Source: Hofstenia miamia (Eukaryota > Xenacoelomorpha > Acoela). Taken from it: a stretch of DNA of 26,543 nucleotides. Under the pieces are notes generated by a model, which made no database searches, was not told the DNA's origin, and was given only the letters and a program-made list of their open reading frames with translations. Shown here piece after piece: positions 17,767 through 26,543 of this stretch; positions within the stretch are counted from its first letter, which is position 1; every line of letters starts with the position of its first letter. A program made the position numbers and the translations under genes. The stretch is taken from positions 1,592,125 to 1,618,667 of the forward strand of contig SCFE01000076.1 in NCBI GenBank assembly GCA_004352715.1, in the 5' to 3' direction.

Positions 17767-20083
17767 CCTTAATTCTACCAACAAGTGAAGACACCGCATA
17801 TTCTGGATTTTGAAATCATATTTCATATTGAAAATCACTATTATACTTTAATTTTTTATATTTTGAAAATATCAGTCATCCAAAAAATTTCAGAGATGTT
17901 TATTTTGAATGATACAATTCACGCTTATAATGCAAGCGAACATTACATTTGGAGCACTTCATTCTACAGTTTCTCTTGCAGATGTTGCAGCGGCCTTGCG
18001 AATTTCTTTCTGCAGTATGTTGGCAGAAATCATAACGAATGTCCTTTGGGAGAAAAATGTGCTTGCCTCTACCGGATTTTCGAGTGCAATTGTACATCTT
18101 TATGAGGGTTACTGCAATGCTTGACTCGAATGGAAAATGTGTAATAGGTGACTCTTTTAATTCACAATTAAGACTCCAAAAAGCAACCACACTCACATTC
18201 AGTGAATTTATGAAGAGGCCACCATCATTTCTTCCAATAATAGTTGGTCAATATGATAATAGAATCCTATCTAGTAGGTTTTTCTTCAAGTGAAGTTGAC
18301 ATCACACAAACATTCCATTTGACGTTTGACACTTCTCCATTAGTAACCATCTCTAAGGAGCCCCTTGAAAGTTTTTTGAATTATTTTAATATCAGTAAAG
18401 CATGATACAGCATCCCCTAAGTCAGTCATGATATCAATTACAGTAAATGGGTTATCAATGTGGATGTGAATGCAACTCAACAACTGTAAGCAAGCTATTT
18501 ACAACACGAGTACCAAGAGGTCCAATGACACCACTTTTTTCTCTTGTAGATTTTTAGATAAAAGGGGAAGCCATTTGCTCCTGCTAATGTCTAAATTTTG
18601 TATCCAAATCCCCCTCTGATAAATTGACGACATCCGTGTATTCCTCGATAATGAACTATTGATTCATCAATACTCACATCCTTCTGTAGAATCACTGGAT
18701 TGAATCTAGAGAGAACTATGCCAGAGGACTTAATGTCAAAGCAGAAGGTCGCTGAGGTGAACATTGACTAGAGCAACAGTGATTCCAACTTAGTAACAAG
18801 AGAACACAATTTAACTGAACTATTTTCTCCCTTTACAGATGCTTTGGTGTGTCTTACATACAATGGGTATTTACAATATATACAAACATGAAAACAACTA
18901 GTCACTAGTAAACACGAAATGTTTGTGAGCTGGCCGATAAATAACAACAACTACCAACTGATGTTACATTTGCAATGAACTTCAAATTTCACAAAATTTT
19001 TATTGAGGGAATTATATGGGGGTTGGACTTTTGCCACTTTATTTACAGGCTCCAAACAATGATTGTGGGCAAGATACATTTTTATTGATTGAAAATTATT
19101 TTGGCTCATTACATTTGCAACGAAGGACACATGCATATCAGGTTGGTTACTCCAGTAATCAATCTAAGCTTCATATTTAGAAATGTACTACATGAATGTT
19201 TTTTACTACCTCAGAAGGAATGGTAGGATATCGTGAAAAAAGCAAAATTCGAAAAAATGCTATTATTTTTGATTTTGCTGAAGTGAATATTGGGTTGCAA
19301 TCCCTAGTTGCATACAAGTTAGTTTGCTGAATAATCATATCAATTATATGATCATCAAAAATTTCAGACCAGAGTTCACAAGGAATTCTGCCAATAAGTT
19401 CTGAGTGCACCTCTTCAAGAAATGCAATTTTCTTTTTAGGAAATTTATAGAAAAAGATTTTTTCCACACTTTCTTTTTACGCAATGGGGCTGACTTGCAC
19501 AGGGGATTCATCAGCACTGTGTGAGCTGCTGCTGCTGACTTCAATGTCGACCTCTAACTCACCAGCTGTTTCCTAAGCATTGTATTCTTATATACATAGG
19601 AAAAATAATCAAAATTACTAATCGTGGGTGGATCAGTGTTTTCAAAGTCTTCCAAATCACTCCCACTTGAATTATTATTGGTGGCAAAATTACTGAACAG
19701 TTTTTTTGCAACAATAGAAACGTGTTTGCTGCATATTTCACAATGCGTCAAATTTATGTTTCATAAATATACTGCGCAATTACCATTGTCCCCATTGGGA
19801 ACATGCAACAATATATATTGCTACAATGTAGAGAAACAAAATATGCATTGAATACATGTTCTAATTTGATAGATACATCAATTCTACGCGTAAACAGTCA
19901 GTTTAAATATCAGCTTTATATTTTTACAGCACAAAATCAAAAAAGGTGTTTTGAATCATATTTGTTTATTTTCTGGCATCTTATAACTTCATGATTTTTG
20001 TGTTCAACATGTGGTCTAAATTATTGATAATTAACTAACAATTGAATACATTGTTCTCACATGGAACATTGGTAGAATTGAGG
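17767..20083 (-). mobile_element. Decayed piggyBac-like DNA transposon
   Basis: The left end CCTTAATTCTACCAA and the inverse of the right end, CCTCAATTCTACCAA, match in 14 of 15 bases. The left end is preceded by TTAA (17763-17766), the piggyBac target. The right end is followed by TTGA (20084-20087), a one-base decay of it. The 2.3-kb interior carries a broken piggyBac-type transposase on the minus strand. The left end is about 500 bp upstream of the eRF3 start codon. Confidence 0.9.
17899..19751 (-). pseudogene. piggyBac-like transposase, degenerate
   Basis: Recognisable in order on the minus strand: an acidic N-terminus (GSDLEDFENTD, near 19660); LWSEIFDDHIIDMIIQQTN with IIAFFRILLF (19240-19390); MSQNNFQSIKMYLAHNH with LNKNFVKF (18960-19120); DVSIDESIVHYRG with the first catalytic Asp (about 18660); HIDNPFT with the second (about 18450); then SVVAFWSLNCEL. 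The C-terminal end has a Cys-rich finger (CNICKRNCRMKCSKCNVRLH, 17910-17990). Stops and frameshifts separate these blocks, so no active enzyme is made. Confidence 0.85.
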
Positions 20084-20087
20084 TTGA

Positions 20088-20579
20088 CTAGAATAATGTC
20101 AAGAATTTATTTGATTTCATCATATTTCACTTAGTGTTGCTGATAACTGGCAACTATATTCCATTTATATCTCGGTTCAAAAAATAATTTTATATGTCTA
20201 CTTTGAAAAGATTTATCCCTTATATGTTTTCTTTTTCTAAAATGTTAGCAAGACAAATATCTTAAAATATATATTATACTTTCATTGTTTTTCTAGTTGT
20301 ACATATTCTATAAAAGCTAGTATTTTTATTGCCACCATCATTGAAAAATTCACTTCAAAACGTCAGGTCAGAATGACATTGGATTATTACCCTCTCAATG
20401 CATTCAGTTTATCATTGGACACCTCTATGCCAATAGCGTTGTTGAAGCATTGGAACACATTTTCAAATCTGTTGGCACTTGCAATCAATTTGCTGACGTC
20501 ACATCAATTTTCGGTATTTTTAGGTCTATAAAAATTTTAATTTCATAACTACTTCAAATGTTTCAAACCTCGTTGAGTT
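20088..20579. other. Between the piggyBac-like and Gypsy-type elements
   Basis: Mostly AT-rich. The minus strand at 20503-20387 has a short coding-like frame reading NRFENVFQCFNNAIG that I cannot assign; it may be a transposon scrap. Confidence 0.25.
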
Positions 20580-20623
20580 GGGTGTGCGTGTGTATGCGTA
20601 CGTACGTACGTACCCGCGCGTAT
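20580..20623. repeat. GT-rich and (ACGT)n simple sequence
   Basis: GTGTGCGTGTGTATGCGT runs into four ACGT units and a CGCGCG end. It is alternating purine-pyrimidine over about 40 bp. Confidence 0.8.
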
Positions 20624-20668
20624 CTCCATCCTTGAAAGAGAAAAGTGGATAGCTGTCTCAGACACAAA

Positions 20669-20752
20669 CCTTCAATTACAGGTGGCCTTCAATTACAGGG
20701 TGGCCTTTAATTTTTCAGCCCCCTCGCTAGGGTGGCCTTCAATTACAGGTTT
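20669..20752. repeat. Short irregular repeats GGCCTTCAATTACAGG
   Basis: CCTTCAATTACAGG occurs at about 20669, 20685 and 20735, with a degenerate copy (CCTTTAATTTTTCAG) at about 20703. They are joined by GGTGG. This may be an unassigned transposon end that has multiplied locally. Confidence 0.7.
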
Positions 20753-20933
20753 TACGATATATTATATAACTTTAAAAAATTGAATTTCTTTTGGTTAAAA
20801 ATCATTCTATTGGTAAAACTGTTTTTAAATGCCTCACTTCTTAGTAATGACAACTGAAATATTTCGTGGATGTCCTAGCTTCCTTTTGTGGATTGAAAAT
20901 TAATGAAGGAAGTCTATAATGGATGTTGTTTGT

Positions 20934-21045
20934 TGTTAGGGAGAACAGCTGTTGTATTGTCCGCTTTTATTCATCATCTGAAATACAAATGTCTAACAAA
21001 TAGTGTATAAAACGTAATGACAAGTTATATAATATTATCACGACA
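20934..21045 (-). repeat. 3' LTR of the Gypsy-type element
   Basis: 112 bp with TG...CA ends, nearly identical to 22984-23097. It follows the polypurine tract on the minus strand. Very short for a Gypsy LTR. Confidence 0.85.
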
Positions 21046-21075
21046 TTCTTCCTTCCTCACATAAAATTCAATCCA

Positions 21076-21525
21076 TTACATAATCTTCAAAACAACAGGG
21101 CGGTCATCGATTCCTCCTCGGTCTCTGCGGCTCCACACCATCATTGCGATCAGGCTACGTTTCCTCTTCAACAATGGATACATCCCTGATTGTCTCATTT
21201 GATGGACTGATATCCAAATTAACATTATCTTGACAATAAATTGAGAGCTTTCTTTCCCCAAATCTGGATCCGTGTTGACAATGTTGCATTCTTCTTCACT
21301 GATAACATTGCCATCCAAACCCATATTCCCCTCATTTGGATCACTAGTGATTGTCTGATCATGCACCTGGTTCGAGTTATCTGGTGATCGACTCAAATCT
21401 CTCATCGAGACCATGTCAACTCTCTCTTCAGGGAATTCCACCCTCACCAAATCTCCCTGAAATAATACTACTAGTAATAATTTCATGAAGAGGAAAGGCA
21501 AAGGGAAACCTTGAATACTCGTCAA
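21076..21525 (-). pseudogene. Gypsy-type polyprotein C-terminal remnant
   Basis: Starts with GDLVRVEFPEERVDMVSMRD, as in the region after the integrase core, followed by an acidic Ser/Asp/Asn-rich stretch and an Arg-rich end (WSRRDRGGIDDR) before the stop. A frameshift lies in the middle. It has no enzymatic core. The assignment comes from its position just before the 3' LTR and its similarity to Gypsy polyprotein tails. Confidence 0.55.
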
Positions 21526-21595
21526 TTACTGTCAAAATGTATTCCATACCATTGAAGGTGCTTTGCTTTTTTTCAATGGATAAGTGTCAACATGA

Positions 21596-22170
21596 TTAGT
21601 ATACCGATTGACTGTCTCCAAATAGTCGAACCATCCTTGGCCTATGTGATCCACGAACAACGAAAGCTTGTGCTCTCCATGGCGATACCAATTCCTGAAC
21701 TATGCCTTTCTCCAGAAGCGACTTGACCTCCGTGCGCATGAAATCTTTGTCCACCTTCTTGTGAAGTTGAGAGCTCGTGACAATTGGTTTTGCATCCTTC
21801 AAAGACTCAGGAAAAAGTTCGACCGGCTTTATATTCATAAATGGGAATGTGGTGTTGCAACCTTTTGATGCATTGATATCAATCGCTTGCTCCTCGCCTC
21901 CAAATAGAAATGTCACCCTCTCATGTTGGCCAAGAACATCCATGCCAATAATCAAATCGGACCCCAGAGATGGAACTACGCTGAAAGTAACCTCCTTGGA
22001 CGAATTCAACAAATCGACTTTCAGGATCACGAAACCTAAAAATTGGAGAGATTTATCCGCCAATTGCGACTGTTGTTGACTGTTTAAACGGCACGCCCAA
22101 ACTCTCAAAAAGCATTTTAGTAATGAAGCTATCAGTTGAACCTGTGTCAATTAGTGCAGGAATAGACTTG
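21596..22170 (-). pseudogene. Gypsy-type protease and N-terminal reverse transcriptase, truncated
   Basis: The protease active site reads ALIDTGSTDSFI near 22125-22160, followed after a frameshift by the flap region DLIIGMDVLGQH. The linker then leads to KSLLEKGIVQELVSPWRAQA, the conserved start of Gypsy reverse transcriptases. The frame ends at 21596, before the catalytic palm. The rest of reverse transcriptase, RNase H and most of integrase are deleted, so the element cannot move by itself. Confidence 0.85.
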
Positions 22171-22237
22171 GAACAGAGTTGAACTATAGAATACACCAAA
22201 TTCAACGAGTTTTGGGGAACCGAACAGAAAATTAATG

Positions 22238-22961
22238 CTACTCTTTTTTCTTCTCCGCTGCTGCTATGTCACTGGGCATGACCGTAAGACGATGACTGTG
22301 CTGACATACATACATTCGCCCAGTGTTCCATCTTGCCACATTACCTGCAATTGCTAAGTGAGCTGGACATTTATTACGTGTATGCTTCTCGCGGCTGCAG
22401 TACAAACAATTACCAGAGCTACGATCCCTTGAAACTTTGTTCACTGCAACAAGGTTTTCGCCCATGTCATATTTTATAGCAGAAACCTGCGCTACATCAG
22501 GCATCGCTGCATTTGGACCAGTTTTGAAATATCTTGACAACTCACTCAACATTTCCATGGCAACTGCTAAAGCAATGCAGTCAGACAAAGCGGCCTTACT
22601 GTCTTCAAGCTCCAGAAACCTTATACAGACCTGATCCGAGTGAACACTGTTGACTAGTACATCACGCAAAAGCATGTTCCTATGCTCACCGGCTGTTACA
22701 TCCAAACATTCACATTTTTCAGCGAGTAACTTGAGCCGCTTAACAAAATCAATAACGTTTTTATCAGATTTTGGGGTTGTGAACTGGGCGTCCAGAATAG
22801 CAATCGTTGCTCCAGCATGCGATCTAAGGAAAGTAAATTTTTGTGCGTCCTCTGTGATGCCATTAATATCCAGGCCTTCCATGAAGCAGGTTTTCCACCA
22901 TTTCCATTGAGTAGACGTAAGGTTTTGTCGGGAGGGCTGGAGGCGTGAATTTCACCATGAT
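22238..22961 (-). pseudogene. Gypsy-type gag with one zinc knuckle
   Basis: The capsid and nucleocapsid protein that packages element RNA. A likely start reads MVKFTPPALPTKP at 22961-22920, separated by a frameshift from the long frame beginning at 22882. That frame is 214 codons, mostly helical in character, with CLYCSREKHTRNKC, a C-X2-C-X4-H-X4-C zinc knuckle, near its C-terminus. The upstream start in another frame argues that the gene is broken. Confidence 0.8.
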
Positions 22962-22983
22962 AAAGATTATTAATAAAATGTTG

Positions 22984-23097
22984 TGTTAGGGAGATCAGCT
23001 GTTGTATTGTCAGCTTTTATTCATCATCTGAAATACAAATTTATAACAAGCAATGTATAAAACGTAATGACAAGTTATATATCAAACTATCACGATA
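22984..23097 (-). repeat. 5' LTR of the Gypsy-type element
   Basis: 114 bp and homologous to 20934-21045, with a few substitutions and a 2-base length difference. I could not identify a convincing tRNA primer site just inside it. Confidence 0.85.
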
Positions 23098-23637
23098 TCG
23101 TTGCTTGTTAATAATTTTGTTCATCAATTTTTTATCTTCTTCCTTTAACTAAATTTTTTAATAATTTGATTTATAATTTTCATTGTAGCACTTCCTTAGA
23201 TATTTAACTATATTCTTTAAGACATTATTAATCATTGCCATAAACCAGTAGACCATATCAATTTTGTTTATAGCCAGTAATGTAAATTCTGTATTTCGGT
23301 CTTTTATCGGTACTTTTGCAATGACCAGATCTTTAAATATATAGCTAAGACTTTTCAAACTTGATAGTAATTTTTTTGGCAATTTTTATCGAAGTACACT
23401 CCAAGAATTTTTACAGATTTCCCTGATTCAAATGGAAGAAGTGCTTTTACATCACAAGAGCATAGTGGATGATAATTTAAAGAAAATTGAGTGTGTGAGA
23501 GAGAAACGAAAATTTTAATAACAAAAATAAATACAAGTTTTTTTTCCATAACAAATATATAAATAGAAAAGGTTTACAAAAAATATATAATAACAATTTT
23601 AGTCTTAATCAAACTTGGCGTGATTTATAATAAACAA
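23098..23637. other. AT-rich region downstream of the CR1-like fragment
   Basis: Two overlapping minus-strand frames (23158-23382 and 23355-23549), one containing VKILGVYFDKN, could be retrotransposon debris. The resemblance is too weak to name. Confidence 0.25.
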
Positions 23638-24130
23638 TTATAGATTTTGGCTAAAATTGAGTGAATGAATCTTGGTGTTGAAAATGCTGTTAAATTTTTG
23701 GTTAAATAGTAGTCTATTGACGAAACAATTCTTACCTATGGAGTGTTTGACTTTAGATAATTTAAATTTTCGATTGGTTCTTAGTTTTCTCATTTGATTA
23801 GATGGTATGAACTGATGATATAATGGATGCGATGATTGTCGTAGTATTGATGTTGTTTCTTTTTTTAGTAATTCGTTAATATAATTTGTAAAGCAGTATC
23901 TTTGTGAATAATATTTGTATAAGAATCTTTGGATTTTATTCATTGTATACTGACATTCCCTATTTTATTCTACTTTGTATTACTGATGAAAACATTTGAT
24001 CGATTTCATTATCTGCGTAGTTGGACATTTTGAGATCTTTAACGATATAAAACAGTTTGTTGGATGATGATATTATTTTTTCACAATGTGCAAAAAGCTT
24101 ATTCTGTTGAAAATATATTCACAAAATTTT
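23638..24130 (-). pseudogene. CR1-like non-LTR retrotransposon, 3' part of the reverse transcriptase ORF
   Basis: Upstream on the minus strand (about 24110-23975) is KIISSSNKLFYIVKDLKMSN with a following helix. Then 23943-23638 reads NKIQRFLYKYY, SSHPLYHQFIPSNQMRKLRT and KLSKVKHSIGKNCFVNRLLF. The order of an Asn-Lys-Leu-(F/Y) helix, a KIQ helix, an HPLYH..P block and a R.LR...K....K block is that of the C-terminus of CR1-like reverse transcriptase proteins. Stops interrupt it. Confidence is moderate because no catalytic motif is included. Confidence 0.5.
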
Positions 24131-24711
24131 CTGAATTTTGGTATTTTCAAATACTAATTCGTAGTTACATTTGCATAATGGAAGGTGGTTTAAACAGAAA
24201 GGCATATGCCTGGTTTTATTCTTGTTAATTTTCATTCTATTTGTTTCTGCCCAATTTCTTATGTATTTTTAAAAAAATGCACATGTTTCAAAGTTTAAAT
24301 AGATAAGAAATATATATGTACAAGGAGTACACTGCTTCAATGTTGAAAATTGGATTGTCCTTAACATAATATGCTATTACATAACTTAAGGAATCTATCC
24401 TTAGGATTAAACATAATGTGGTTAACAATAAAATAAAAATCTTTGCGAGGATATCCTTTGCAAAATACATCAACGTATGTTAATTTAATAATTAACAAAT
24501 GTTCTGAAATGTTTCAGTTTTTTTTTCAGTACATTGTTATTTTTCAATACGAAGTTTTTTAAATGCTATCATCGCAGTTTGAGAATAGAATTTTGCAAAT
24601 TATATGGTTTTGTATTGTAATAATCATATTTAGTAGCATTTCTTAGAATTTTTCGTTAAGTAAAACAAAATGCAAATTTTTGTTGTGTGGTAATTCAATA
24701 TTTAATGTTTT
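24131..24711. other. AT-rich region between the CR1-like and mariner elements
   Basis: No convincing gene. 24288-24473 (-) is a hydrophobic 61-codon frame that looks accidental. Confidence 0.3.
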
Positions 24712-24872
24712 TATGAGGCGTGTTCAAATAAAACCCATTTAATTTGTTTTATTCAAAAACTAAATATTCAATCGAGTTAAAATGCAAATGAATAGTGATA
24801 GATGTGTATTTAGAACAATAAAAACAAAACTGTAAGTTAGAAAAAGTCTCCACTAGCGTCGAAGCACTTCTC

Positions 24873-25519
24873 TCATTGTTTGGGTAGGCGGCGAATCCCG
24901 TCCGTGAAAAACGATTTCGGTTGCGCCTTGAACCAGTCACTTACAGCTGCCTTCACTTCCTCGTCCGATTGGAATCTTTGATCTTTGAGGAATTTCTTCA
25001 ATGGGCCGAAGATGTGGAAATCACAAGAAGATAAGTCAGGGCTGTAAGCAGGGTGTTCCAAAACTTTCTTCCTCGATAATGCAGCATATGTCAGCTTCGA
25101 AACGTGCGGACGTGCGTTGTCATGGAGGAGAACGATTCCAGCAGATAACATTCCTTGTCGTTTGTTCTTTATGGATCGGGGAAGATTGTCCAACGTTTGA
25201 ATGTAACGCTCTGAGTTTATCGTTTCGTTTAGTTCGAGGAACTCCTGAATGTCGAAAAACACTGTGAGTATCACCTTTCCTGCCGACTGCTGCACTCGAA
25301 ACTTTTTCGGCTTCGGAGAACTCGGATGTTTCCATTGCATAGTGGCTGTCTTCCCCTCTGGTTCAAAATGGTGGCACCATGTCTTCTCTCCAGCCACAAT
25401 ACGATTCAAGAACTGCTCGTTTTCTGTATTGAATCGTGTGTGATGTTGCGTACTCAAAGTTTTTCTTCTTTCTTTGTGCTCTTCGGTGAGCATCCGAGGC
25501 ATCCATTGAGAACAAACTT
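24873..25519 (-). pseudogene. mariner transposase, catalytic part
   Basis: Begins inside the 35-base duplicated block (MPRMLT) and continues to a stop at 24873. GEKTWCHHFEPEGK stands where active mariners have G-D-E-T-W, so the first catalytic Asp is Glu and the next Glu is Lys. LLHDNARPH (second Asp) and HPAYSPDLSSCDFHIF (third Asp) are present. About 209 codons are open. The lost Asp predicts no activity even though the frame is long. Confidence 0.9.
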
Positions 25520-25724
25520 NAATGACTAATAATTATTCAAAGTTCTTAGATCTAGTCACATAAATATAGACAACTTTTTGTGCTACAATAAATGAACCAT
25601 GAATGTCAAATTTATGAATACTTTGAATTAGTAAAATTTAGGAACTATGGTGAATATGTTAATTCTTCATAGAGCCTTGCCTGCATTTNGGTGAGCATCC
25701 GAGGCATCCATTGAGAACAAACTT
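25485..25724. repeat. 35-base exact duplication flanking a foreign segment (likely assembly join)
   Basis: 25485-25519 and 25690-25724 are identical, and each directly adjoins a single N (25520 and 25689) on its inner side. The 170 bases between them do not resemble mariner sequence. The simplest reading is a scaffolding or gap-filling artefact, or allelic contigs placed in tandem. Confidence 0.85.
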
Positions 25725-26083
25725 TTCGGTAGTTCAGCTTCTCTGTAACAGTCGTGTACATTGAATCGATAGAAGTGTTGAACTCATCTGACAGATCCCG
25801 AATGCTTCTTCGACGATCGATCGTGACAGCTGCGTCAACACTCTCTGTGAGATTCTCAGTCACAACCTTGTGCATCTGTCCTGGACGTGGCAAGTCTGAT
25901 GCTCTACTTCGGCCTTTTCGAAACTTTCTGGACCAATCCAATCTGTGACCGTAGTCCTCGAAAGACATTCATCTCCGTAAACTGCAACCATTCTGCAATG
26001 AATTTCGGCTGGTTGACACCCTTCTGCGGTCAGGAATTGAATCACTGCTTTCTTATTTTCTTTGGACGGTGAGCGACGTCTGT
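25690..26083 (-). pseudogene. mariner transposase, N-terminal DNA-binding part
   Basis: Reads QYRRRSPSKENKKAVIQFL, EIHCRMVAVYGDECLSRTTV, then after a frameshift near 25935 SRKFRKGRSR and PRPGQMHKVV, ending RKVCSQWMPRMLT. This matches the paired helix-turn-helix domains that bind the inverted repeats. It is separated from the catalytic part by 25520-25689. Confidence 0.88.
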
Positions 26084-26362
26084 ACTGACTAAAACAAATG
26101 AATTATTGTCAACATCAGCAATCGTAAATACAACATTTATCTGAAGCAATGAACAATGCTCCACCGTAACAATTAATTGATTCAACAATAAACTATATGT
26201 GTGACATTCATCAAACGGGTTTCATTTGAACACGCCTCGTATTAAAAAATTCTCACTATTTGTTTGTGAATTGCAAATAATAATATTAATAATTGTATGT
26301 ATTGAGTTGCTGTCTTCTGCAAATTTTAAAAATATTGCTAAAATATGGAAACTTTTTTTTAG

Positions 26363-26521
26363 ATGACAAAGAAGATACGCGTTTTCCTGACATTTTCTGG
26401 TAAATATTCCAAACGTCATAGACTTACTACTAGCGTACTTCGCATTAGTCAGGATTCTACAGTTCAAGAAAATTTGGAGGATGTTGTTCGCAACTACTTC
26501 TCTATAAGTGGCAGTTATTCG
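26363..26521 (+). CDS. Possible exon of an unrecognised gene at the window edge
   Basis: A run of eight T ends in an AG acceptor at 26361-26362. It is followed by 53 complete codons starting MTKKIRVFLTFSGKYSKRHR and ending NYFSISGSYS before GTAATT at 26522. The other two forward frames stop quickly. The product is basic at the start and unlike the transposon proteins nearby. I do not recognise the family. It could be an internal exon or a first coding exon of a plus-strand gene continuing to the right, or a chance frame. Confidence 0.35.
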
Positions 26522-26543
26522 GTAATTTATATATATATATATA

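Larger units (their letters stand above)
20934..23097 (-). mobile_element. Internally deleted Gypsy/Ty3-type LTR retrotransposon
   Basis: Two direct repeats of about 112-114 bp (20934-21045 and 22984-23097) bound the element. On the minus strand each starts TGTCGTGATA or close to it and ends CTCCCTAACA. A polypurine tract, GAGGAAGGAAGAA (21058-21046), lies directly before the downstream LTR. Order on the minus strand is gag, protease and the first part of reverse transcriptase, then a deletion, then a tail resembling the end of integrase. A target duplication is unclear (TTGT against TCGT). The two LTRs differ at roughly a tenth of positions, so the insertion is old. Confidence 0.88.
24714..26239 (-). 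mobile_element. Broken mariner-family transposon
   Basis: The left end TGAGGCGTGTTCAAATAAAA and the inverse of the right end, CGAGGCGTGTTCAAATGAAA, continue to match for about 28 bp. TA flanks both ends (24712-24713 and 26240-26241), the mariner target. A transposase on the minus strand fills the interior, interrupted by a 170-base segment between two single Ns. Confidence 0.92.

Noticed and set aside
21668-22910. Plus-strand frames of 65-100 codons
   Set aside because: They are shadows of the Gypsy gag and protease frames on the opposite strand.
23158-23549. VKILGVYFDKN as a reverse transcriptase L-G-V motif
   Set aside because: The surrounding residues do not continue the family pattern. 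Left unnamed.
25001-26072. Plus-strand frames over the mariner element
   Set aside because: They are antisense shadows of the transposase.

Overview
The window is AT-rich eukaryotic nuclear DNA, almost certainly from an arthropod and most likely an insect. A conserved multi-exon gene with GT-AG introns, a MADF-domain exon, and Tc1, mariner, piggyBac, hAT, Gypsy, Penelope and non-LTR element remains all point that way. Several of the host introns are only 41-52 nt; very short introns are known in some insects such as beetles, but the order is a guess. There are no bacterial operons, rRNA or tRNA genes. Sequence gaps lie at 162-164, 1694, 14486-14829, 25520 and 25689.

Host genes. The main gene is translation termination factor eRF3 (GSPT1 family), on the minus strand from the start codon at 17270 to the last recognisable exon ending at 3686. 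Twelve exons can be read with intact frames and all GTPase motifs, so it looks functional. Its final short exon (the last ~15-20 residues) was not found. Also on the minus strand, 440-299 is the first coding exon of a MADF-domain gene that continues outside the window. At the right edge, 26363-26521 (+) is a possible exon of an unrecognised gene.

Mobile DNA. 1-3016 holds four copies of an unusual cassette in which CTGTGTGAA recurs at shrinking spacings (82, 68, 57, 51, 43, 42 bp). Interleaved with it are a non-LTR reverse transcriptase fragment and a Penelope endonuclease fragment. 4116-4315 is a hAT-type MITE with a perfect 8-bp target duplication. Inside the eRF3 introns are a decayed hAT-like element (6767-7086), a region with repeated GTACACT motifs (8298-9070), a 28-bp perfect palindrome (10553-10580), a dead Tc1-family element with ~300-bp inverted repeats (12659-14416), a Penelope endonuclease/terminal fragment (14856-15190) and a non-LTR reverse transcriptase fragment (16270-16590). 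Upstream of eRF3 come a dead piggyBac-like element (17767-20083, TTAA target), an internally deleted Gypsy-type LTR element with ~112-bp LTRs (20934-23097), the 3' part of a CR1-like non-LTR element (23638-24130) and a broken mariner element (24714-26239).

The picture is of one conserved housekeeping gene whose coding exons are clean and tightly packed in two clusters, while its long introns and flanks have absorbed many families of transposon. I see no new enzymatic system. The least explained object is the shrinking-spacing cassette.
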